From positions 6,095,075 to 6,159,074 of the forward strand of contig NC_088647.1 in the NCBI RefSeq assembly GCF_964019385.1: DNA of 64,000 nucleotides, given 5' to 3'. Both the position numbers and the translations under genes were made by a program. Every line of letters starts with the position of its first letter. The stretch's first letter is position 1. Below the pieces are notes generated by a model, which was not told the origin of the DNA, did not search any database, and saw only the letters and a program-made list of their open reading frames with translations. Source of the DNA: Sycon ciliatum. Taxonomy: Eukaryota > Porifera > Calcarea > Leucosolenida > Sycettidae. Shown here in pieces: positions 56,470 through 64,000 of the stretch.

Positions 56470-57030
56470 TCTATGGGTTAGTAGTAGCGTCACATCCACG
56501 CATTAGTGATTGCGAATGTGATAAATTTAATTCGTAAGTGGTGTAGTGTTTTAGGGTTGGGGCTAGAGTTGGGATCAGGGTTGGGGTTGTGCACTACCCC
56601 ATTAATTAATTGTTGTGTAGTGTCCATGGGTTAGTATTTGCCACATACCTATGGGTTAGTAATTGCGTAGTGTCTATGGGTTAGTATTTGCCACATACCT
56701 ATGGATTAGTAATTGCGTATGGGGTGAACAATTTTTTATTCGTTACGTGTGGTGTAGATTTTAGGGTTTGGGTTAGGGTTAGGGTTAGGGATAGTTGCTC
56801 ACGTTGCGGTCGGGTTAGGGGTTATGCACTGGGTCCATTGATTAGTGTTTGTGTGGCGTCTATGGGTTAGTGTTCGCGGCATGTATACGGGTTAGTAATT
56901 ATGTGCGGGGTAAATTTTTAATTTATTGTAAGCGGTGTGGTGGTTTGGGTTAGGGTTAGGGTAAGGGTTTGAGCAGTATTTAGGGACCTACGTTAGCGGC
57001 GTGTTCATGGGTTAGTAATTGTTTACGGGA
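56470..57030. repeat. Degenerate TTAGGG-like and TATGGGTTAGTA repeats
   Basis: Irregular units of the type GTCTATGGGTTAGTATTTG alternate with arrays of GGGTTAGGGTTAGGG (about 56761-56795 and 56944-56970). Animal telomeric repeats are TTAGGG, so this may be an interstitial or subtelomeric-type array, or simple GGTTAG satellite. Confidence 0.75.
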
Positions 57031-57214
57031 GACTGTTTAATTATAGTGTTTGTTTCCTAATTTTTATTGTTTGTCGTGTGTTGTGCTATGTGGTTGGCTT
57101 CAGTTTCTTGTACGTGGTTGCGGGCTCTGTGGCTGCCCTTCGGTTCTCGTGCGTCTGTCGTCGTCGTCTGGAGCTGTATTGTCCATTTTCACTAGTGGCT
57201 GAAGCCCATTTCTT

Positions 57215-57918
<704 letters not shown>

Positions 57919-58604
57919 CAAAGCTTCACTCTGAAAGATTGTATCTGTGTCGTATCCATACTATTGACACGTGCCTTTTAGGTCTCTACGGGACAAGTAT
58001 GCCTTATTTAGGTGTCTAATTATTTATCTATCTCCCGTAAACGGGTTCATAATCGTCTTTATTTTATGTCTTCACACTAGGCCTGGGGCCTTCCTTATTT
58101 GGTATACGCTGTTAGTTCCCCACCTGGCTCCCGCTCTTTATGCAACAGTTCGTACACATATTTACTACGGTTTGATACGCTATTGCATGCGGGATCAGCA
58201 ATCTCGTGGCCATGGATTTCCATGGCCGCGACTAGATATTATTGCCATCATCTTTCTCTCGCTCTCTCTCTTGCCTTCCACCTTCAGGCGGAAGCTTCGG
58301 CTTTCGTCTGTCTTGCCTTGTGCTCTCAGTATCGTCTCTTGAACTAAGTTAGCTCCTTTCAAGATGTGAGTATACCTGAACGCTGGTGTGAGTGTACGTG
58401 TCTGTATATGCCTGAGTGTGTGTGTGAGAGTATGTCTAGGTATATGTGCGTGCGTGCGTAAGAGTAATTCTGTTGGTGGACTCTCTCCAAGTGGCCACCA
58501 CTGCACGGCCTTGTAATGTGATGGTTAAGTAAGTAAGTTAGTTCATCCTGTTCACCGCAGCCTTGGGGTCTAACCCCGGGGCTGACCGGATACGACATTT
58601 GGCG

Positions 58605-58625
58605 CAGTGAACAGGATCCGACACC
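58605..58625 (+). promoter_or_regulatory. Possible primer-binding site of the Ty3/gypsy remnant
   Basis: TTTGGCGCAGTGAACAGG follows an ...ACGACA end, as expected between a 5' LTR and the internal region. No second LTR was found in the window, so the LTR border is unproven. Confidence 0.35.
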
Positions 58626-58671
58626 TTGTGTGCTGTCAACGAGAGAGACATTGATGATTATGACATTGTGA

Positions 58672-58797
58672 TGCCCCGGTCGTTCGAATGGACGGGCAGT
58701 ATGGATTTTCCGCTGCCCGATCCGCGAATGACCGGACTTCTACGAGATCTCAAGGATATCAAGAAGAAGGTATGGTTGTTCTTGGGCTGTTTCTCGT
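58672..58797 (+). pseudogene. Possible Gag start of the Ty3/gypsy remnant
   Basis: A short frame MPRSFEWTGSMDFPLPDPRM continues to about 42 residues and a stop. It sits just after the putative primer-binding site. The rest of Gag was not recognised between here and 59670. Confidence 0.25.
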
Positions 58798-59676
58798 GAT
58801 CGTAAGTTTGACGACAATTCCACGTGGCGTCGTAAATCCATTATTTTTGTTTGTGTCACTTGGTATGCACATTCGCATTCTGGAAACAGATGTGGAGCGC
58901 CGCCAAGTCAAGGGTTTGATCATGGCGTCAATGGAGAATTTGACCTGTATGGCGAAGCTGGCACAGTGGCAGCAGTTTTCCTGCTGTGCTTGTGGTTTGT
59001 GTTTTTTTTGTGGTTTTGTGTTTGTGACCTTATGGTTCAGCAGGGGCTATGAAAAAGAGCTGCTGTTACCTCCTGCGCTGTCTCAGCAGCTGCTCATGCT
59101 CGTGCAGCTATTGTACCTGAAGCCATTGCTGTAGGGTTTCTACCGCCCCATCGGTGGGAGTGGAATCGACGCCCCTACAGTGCGATCCTCGCTGGTCCCC
59201 TGACCTTGTATTGCCGGTAAGGAAGAATTGGAAAAAATACACCAGTCTGTATTTGTTGCAAATTGACGAATTTTGCAGCACTTGCTACCTCTGGGCATGT
59301 GGCCGATTGCAGACTGATTATTGCTGAGCCCTAGGCCTTGCAAGTTCTCAGAAGAAACCTATGAATTAGCCTCTGGGATGTAGCTGATGCTATTACCGCT
59401 CTTTAGCGACGAAATGGCTGTAGTCTAGTGCCCTTTTCTGCGGGTTCTCAGTCTGTCGGAGTACTTACTCTGAGAGTTGTCATTATTAACAGCAAACACA
59501 GCGTCAAGGCTGTGCTGCAAAAGGCGGGAGGTCGTTTGCATCTGCTTTTGTAGATACTCTCGGGAAGTGGAACCCTGGAGTTGAAGTCAGTATTTGCAAA
59601 ACTTAGACTGCTACAAGAAAACAATAGCCTGATCTATGTGTTCTGTCTTCTTTGAACATGCGAGTGAGCATGCGAC

Positions 59677-60081
59677 ATGTTGGTGCCTCGAGCGGTGAAT
59701 GGATGTCCAATGGACGCTGTGATTGATACAGGATCCGCCGCTACATTGTTGTCAGAGGATTTTGCCGACCGCCTACCTAAGGAGCTGGAAAAGGAAACCT
59801 CTGACCAAGGCCCGAAGTTGATTGGCCCCAACGGCCAACCACTAGAAGCCGTGGCGTCAGCAATTGTTCAGTTGGAACTCGGAGATGCAACCTGTTGGCA
59901 CCGGGTAAGAATTGTTAAGGGGTTGCCGCGTGATTGTATTGTTGGCCGGGACGTATTATCCCACATTCCTTGCACAATTTCTTCGGGACAAGGGCGAATG
60001 TTCTTCTCTACCTCCCCCGCCTCAATCAGTACTGTGGGTTCGGATTATGGAGTGTTGAAACTGAAATCTAAAGTGACATAG
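59677..60081 (+). pseudogene. Ty3/gypsy protease remnant
   Basis: The catalytic DTG occurs in VIDTGSAATLLSEDFADRL near residue 15-20 of the frame. The CIVGRDVL block near residue 88 corresponds to the conserved second-half (I/L)(L/V)G.D motif. The frame runs into a stop right where the RT region should begin, at the deletion junction. Confidence 0.8.
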
Positions 60082-60230
60082 TTGGTCTTTGACCGTCTCT
60101 TGAAGGCAGATCTGCGGTTGAAGCCCAGTAAGTGTTTCTTGTTCCGCACAAGTGTTGAGTTCCTGGGCCACATTGTTACCCGGGAGGGGTTAGGACCGAC
60201 CCGGGTCAGATCGAGAAAGTCAGAAACTGG
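60082..60230 (+). pseudogene. RT C-terminal (connection) fragment
   Basis: Contains VFDRLLKADLRLKPSKCF and VEFLGHIVTREGLG, which in intact elements follow the YxDD box. A small frameshift near 60200 leads to GQIEKVRNW, after which the 60231-60609 element is inserted. Confidence 0.75.
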
Positions 60231-60609
60231 CAGGGGCGTAGCACCCGCTACGACTGGTACGACCATGGCCGTACCACTTTTCGAAAAGTGTGGTCCGTCC
60301 GGAACGTGCAAAACCGTAATAAAAAAATCAGGATCCATCGATGCATATGCGCATCAGACTTTGACCTTTTTCTAGACTCGTAGATCTGTTATGCATCTGC
60401 AGTCGGACTGAGTCTACTGTACTCGACTCGACTGCATGCACACTGCGCCAGAAGTGTGTGTGAAGTGTGCTTAAAGTTCCCAGAACGCAGGATTTTGTGT
60501 CTTTTTTACAAAATTTTCCCGGTGGAGGTCCCCCGGACCCCTTCCAAAACGGCCTTCGGCCGCGCCAACCTTTGGTCATACCACTTCCAAAACCCCTCCT
60601 ACGCCCCTG
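60231..60609. mobile_element. hAT-like MITE inside gypsy pol
   Basis: Ends CAGGGGCGTAG and CTACGCCCCTG are inverted and 379 bp apart. CAGNG ends fit hAT, but the expected 8-bp duplicates are degraded (GAAACTGG on the left against GAAGCTGT overlapping the right end). It separates KVRNW from PEAVGEVRGFLGF of the RT region. Confidence 0.6.
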
Positions 60610-61323
60610 AAGCTGTTGGAGAAGTGCGTGGTTTCTTGGGATTCTGTGGGTATTATAGGCGGTTTGCCCAAGATTTTGCCACCATTGCCCCGCCCCTTGT
60701 ACAGCCTGACAAAAACTGGCCAAGTGTTTTTGTGGACTCCTGACTGTGAAACCGCTTTCCTGAATCTGAAGACAGTGCTGACGACCGCCCCAGTACTAGC
60801 TTACCCCAGGTTTGGGCAAGATGCATCACCATTTCTGGTAGACGTAGATGCTAGTGGACTAGGGTTAGGAGCAGTGCTGTCTCAGGTTCAGGAAGGTCTG
60901 GAACGGCCGATAGCGTATGCTAGTCGACTTCTGGCCGATACAGAAACACGGTACGCATCCACGAAAAAGGAATTGTTGGGTTTGGTGTGGGCTGTGCGCC
61001 ATTTTCGTTGCTACCTGCTTGGTAAAAGATTTGTGATTCGTACTGATCATCGTTCTCTAGAACACTTGGCTAATTTCAAAAATCCACCGGCGATTGTGGC
61101 TCGCTGGCTGGAATTTTTGTCTGAATTTGAGTTCACCATATTGTACAGGGCCGGTCGATCACACGCTAATGCTGATGCACTGTCACGCCGCCCTGACGCT
61201 CCGACGACGCTGTTCGTAGGGGCCGTGAACAACGACGTTGGCAACATCCCCACACCCGTTTCAACTGGCCGTGGTCAAGATGGGAAACGGAACAGGAGAA
61301 GGACCGAGATCTCGCCCAAGTAG
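60607..61323 (+). pseudogene. RT end and RNase H of Ty3/gypsy pol
   Basis: The RT end reads PEAVGEVRGFLGFCGYYRRF and then, after a one-base shift near 60700, the RNase H motifs follow. They are VDVDASGLGLGAVLSQ (first Asp), YASTKKELLGLVWAVRHFR (Glu), FVIRTDHRSLEHL (Asp) and AGRSHANADALSR. All catalytic residues are visible, but the protein is interrupted upstream. Confidence 0.85.
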
Positions 61324-62403
61324 TGTCCTGGCTAGGTATGGACTCTCCGCCTTGCCCACAGGACATGATGGGTAGCAGCCCTGAGGTACGTATTTTGTGG
61401 AAAAATCATGAAATGCTGGTTCATGATGAGGGGGTGTTGTGCCGTCGTTGGGAGGACCCTTGCCCCGGTAAGCCGTCTATCTTGCAAGTCGTTGTGCCCC
61501 GACATTTACGTTCTTTGGGTTTGCAAGAGTATCATGACCAGAGGGGACATACGGGTTCTACACGCCTGCAGAAGAAACTGACGCAACAATTTCACTGGGT
61601 AGGCATGAAGAAAGATGTCTTAGATTGGGTTGCAAGTTGTTCTTCCTGTAGCCAGTTGAAACGTCCCGTAGGCAGAGGGTCTGGCGCTGCACTACAGTCT
61701 TCCTGGACGGGGTATCCTTTTGAGCGAGTAGCAATGGATTTGATCACCAATTTACCGGAGACAGCGGAAGGGAACCGCCATATTTTGGTTGTAGTTGACT
61801 ATTTCACTAAATGGGTGGAAGCTTCTCCGCTTCCGAGAATGGATGCTTCCACTATTGCTTTGGTGTTTGTCAATGAGTTTGTGTCACGTTTTGGTGCTCC
61901 TGATCGGTTGCATACCGATCAGGGCAAAAACTTTGATGGCTCTTTGTTTCGCAGTGTTTGCTTTCTGCTTGGCATAGATAAGACCAGGACAACTGCGTAC
62001 CATCCACAGAGTGACGGTCTGGTTGAAAGATTCAACCAGACGCTTGAGCGTGGCCTGGCGCACTATGTCTGCAGGAAATTCGCCAGGAATCATGGAGATT
62101 GGGACATCAAGTTGCCAGCCTTCTTGATGGGATACCGCTCGACGCCGCAGACTAGTACCGGCTACAGTCCAAGCTATCTGCTCTTTGGTCGGGAGTTATG
62201 CCTACCTCAAGACTTGGCATTTGGATTACCGCCAGGAGAAGCATCCGCAGTAGCGTCCCAGCCGGAATTTGTGAGTGCTCTCCGCCGACGCCTGGAGGAC
62301 GCTCATGCACAGTTCCGGGAACACCTGGGCAACGTGCACCGCTATCAAGCGCATATCCGTGATCGCAACGCTAAGGCCGTGGCGTGTGCAGCAGGTGACA
62401 CAA
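61323..62403 (+). pseudogene. Ty3/gypsy integrase, truncated by a MITE
   Basis: The zinc-binding H..H..C..C region is HDQRGHTGSTRLQKKL to VASCSSCSQLKR. The catalytic core shows D in MDLITNLPE, D in LHTDQGKNFDG and E in DGLVERFNQTLE, each in normal context (about residues 139-238 of the frame). The frame is open from the frameshift near 61323 until the insertion at 62404. Confidence 0.88.
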
Positions 62404-62744
62404 GGGAGGTTCTGCTCTACGTTTTGGGAACGCGACGCAAAGAATCACGCGAACTTTCTTCGCGTTCCCGTAACGTAAAGAAATGCTGTTCTGCTCTACG
62501 TTTCACCTAGAGAAGTCACGTGGAATGTGTACTGGGAATTTCCCCTTCCATATTTGGCAGTTTTCTGCATGCAGTTGATCGATACCCAGTAAATCCGTAC
62601 GCATTTTCTCTGCGTGTGCCACAACGTAGAGAACCCCATCTCCGCGTAGAAATCTGGAGCCAAAACACGCGAAGCCGTAGACTCTAACCCAGACACCTGC
62701 TCTCTACGTGATTTCTCTACGTTTCACGTATAGCAGAACCTCCC
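62404..62744. mobile_element. TA MITE, GGGAGGTTCTGC family, copy A2
   Basis: 341 bp, nearly identical to 34475-34813. The right duplicate is TA (62745-62746) while the left reads AA (62402-62403), explained by one substitution. Removing it joins the integrase parts in frame (AGDT/RVWLLVPA). It adds a stop after SRNVKKCCSALRFT to the interrupted frame. Confidence 0.85.
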
Positions 62745-62746
62745 TA

Positions 62747-62961
62747 GAGTGTGGCTTCTGGTGCCGGCTATTCCGACGGGTACAACCGCCAAGTTTTCTA
62801 GACTGTGGCACGGACCGTACCTAGTCATGGAGAAGCTCTCAGCCGTCACCTACCACATCAAGCTGTCTGAGCCCACGGCACGTCGGCTGATAGTGCACGT
62901 CAACCGGCTGAAAAGTTGCCATCATCGTGAAGACGAAGAACTGTTGGTTTTGACAACATGA
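62747..62961 (+). pseudogene. Integrase C-terminal domain fragment
   Basis: VWLLVPAIPTGTTAKFSRLW, GPYLVMEKLSAVTYHIKL and VHVNRLKSCHHRED match the C-terminal DNA-binding part of Ty3/gypsy integrases. A stop follows at 62959-62961. Confidence 0.82.
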
Positions 62962-63416
62962 TACTCAGTTGATTCGATGTTTAATTCCTCTTTGTACTTC
63001 GAAGTATTTCTGACTGTACAGCTGCTTCGCAGTACTTTCCGTTTTAGTAATGATTACGCTTCATCAATGTTCTCTTCGTTCAAGTAATTTATTTATTATT
63101 TATCTTTTGAATCTTGGTCTGTTGCGGACTGTGCACGTGTTTCTGTACATCAGTAGTATACGCTAGCGTTGTACATCTTGTATGATGACTTTGTACGTGC
63201 ATGCATGCAGGCATGCCAGCTTGTATTTTCGGCGGATCTTTTTGGCTTTAGGGGGTTGGTCATGGAGGTTTGCTTCGACTTGTAATTCATATTTTGCTCT
63301 CCCAATTCATAATGACAATCTACTCGTGTAACCTATAGTGGTTGTTCAGGTTGCGCTGATGTGTGGTTGCACGGGGGTGAACGGGCTAGTTTGGTAACAA
63401 TCGACCGAGTCGGCTG
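62962..63416. other. Non-coding interval inside the gypsy remnant
   Basis: Sits between the integrase end and the possible polyprotein tail. It contains an AT-rich tract (TTTATTTATTATTTATC) and a GCATGCATGCAGGCATGC palindrome at about 63199-63217. It may be a further insertion or the real 3' region; no ends were found. Confidence 0.4.
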
Positions 63417-63633
63417 CAGGAGGTCCACGAGCAAGATGAGTCGGACCCAGCGCAGCCCATGGCATCCACCCTGACTCCGTCCTACCAGCCTGATGCCACT
63501 GATGCCGCCGCCCGAGACGAGGAGGACACCGCTCGGGTATTTAACAGTGCTCCGCCAGTTGGCGTGATGGAAAGGCGAACCCCGCGTTCCCGCCATCCAC
63601 CCCAGCTGTTTGGGAGTCCTATCTGGCATGAGT
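63417..63633 (+). other. Possible polyprotein tail
   Basis: An open frame of about 72 codons reads EVHEQDESDPAQP, then ATDAAARDEEDTARVF and ends RRTPRSRHPPQLFGSPIW before TAA. Acidic then R/P-rich ends of this kind close many gypsy polyproteins. The link to the integrase is only by position. Confidence 0.4.
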
Positions 63634-64000
63634 AAGTGACTTCAGTGGTATTGACTGGATTGGTTGTGGCCAATATTACAGTTAGTCTTTGAACAGTTTT
63701 TGATAAGAACTCCAATTTGACCTGCACTCGTTTAGTTAAATTGTTAGCCATAATCTTAGTCTAATTTATTAATGTTGGTTTGCGTTGCGCAAACCGTAGT
63801 TAACCTACATGTCACAGAGCCGCATCTCCCGCATGGAGATGCCGTCCGCAGACACGCCAAAACCGGCTAAGTCTCATACGAACTCCGCTAAAGTCGTACG
63901 CACTGCCGGGCTCCCGCGCGGGGCCCCACGTAAGCATTCGCAACCGCGATGCGCGTACGGCATGCCGTATAAGCCACCTATCCGCCTTGGGTGCAAGCTC
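63634..64000. other. Unassigned right edge
   Basis: An AT-rich part is followed, after 63830, by a CpG-rich part with CGGGCTCCCGCGCGGGGCC. No ORF or repeat border was recognised before the window ends. Confidence 0.4.

Larger units (their letters stand above)
58605..63633 (+). mobile_element. Decayed Ty3/gypsy retrotransposon
   Basis: Order of remnants: primer-binding-like site, protease (59677-60081), end of the RT connection region (60082-60230 and 60600-60700), RNase H (to about 61200), integrase (61323-62403), integrase C-terminus (62747-62961) and possibly the polyprotein tail (63417-63633). The RT catalytic palm is deleted between the protease and 60082. Two MITEs interrupt pol (60231-60609 and 62404-62744) and a frameshift lies near 61270-61325. 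Flanking LTRs could not be defined. Confidence 0.8.

Noticed and set aside
62275..62510. Integrase continuing to residue 395 with SRNVKKCCSALRFT as its natural end
   Set aside because: The last about 35 residues are encoded by the MITE inserted at 62404; the true continuation starts at 62747.

Overview
The window is nuclear DNA from a metazoan. It has spliced genes with GT-AG introns, microsatellites, and a dense mixture of animal-type transposable elements (Penelope-like, non-LTR, Ty3/gypsy, hAT, piggyBac/Kolobok-type TTAA elements, pogo/mariner-type TA elements). A ciliary gene (CFAP53) points to a ciliated organism. The style suggests an early-branching or marine invertebrate such as a sponge, but that is an inference; no marker in the window fixes the species. 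No bacterial operons, CRISPR arrays, rRNA or tRNA genes were seen.

Layout. 1-1.77 kb: non-coding, with short palindromic insertions. 1.775-5.5 kb: a truncated Penelope-like element bounded by a 14-bp direct repeat, carrying two later insertions (a 5'-truncated LINE at 2200-3781 and a TTAA piggyBac-type MITE at 4212-4833). 6.87-19.73 kb, minus strand: the CFAP53 (CCDC11) gene, with 13 exons placed by splice sites, phase and family similarity; its start exon is not identified. Its introns hold MITEs, microsatellites and a retroelement fragment. 21-22 kb: a TATA-bearing candidate first exon or LTR edge, and a pogo-like MITE. 23.1-25.0 kb, minus: an intronless ankyrin-repeat gene with a C-terminal SOCS box. 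26.0-32.4 kb, minus: a young LTR retrotransposon with intact Gag and protease ORFs but no reverse transcriptase or integrase. 33-49 kb: a transposon mosaic, including a Kolobok-like element with perfect TIRs next to an 867-bp foldback element sharing one TTAA, two LINE remnants and an inverted segmental duplication. 50.0-51.25 kb: a non-autonomous hAT element with a perfect 8-bp target duplication. 52-55.6 kb: two inverted copies of a CRE-bearing promoter-like block with weak candidate exons. 55.7-58 kb: a MITE, TTAGGG-like degenerate repeats and a long GAGA-type satellite. 58.6-63.6 kb, plus: a decayed Ty3/gypsy pol region with an internal deletion, a frameshift and two MITE insertions.

Host genes that can be defended are CFAP53 (axonemal microtubule-inner protein) and the ankyrin/SOCS-box gene (predicted Cullin-5 substrate receptor). 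Nearly everything else is mobile DNA. The least conventional material is the gag-protease-only LTR element, the TTAA foldback/Kolobok pair, and a set of palindromic insertions reduced to little more than their own inverted repeats.
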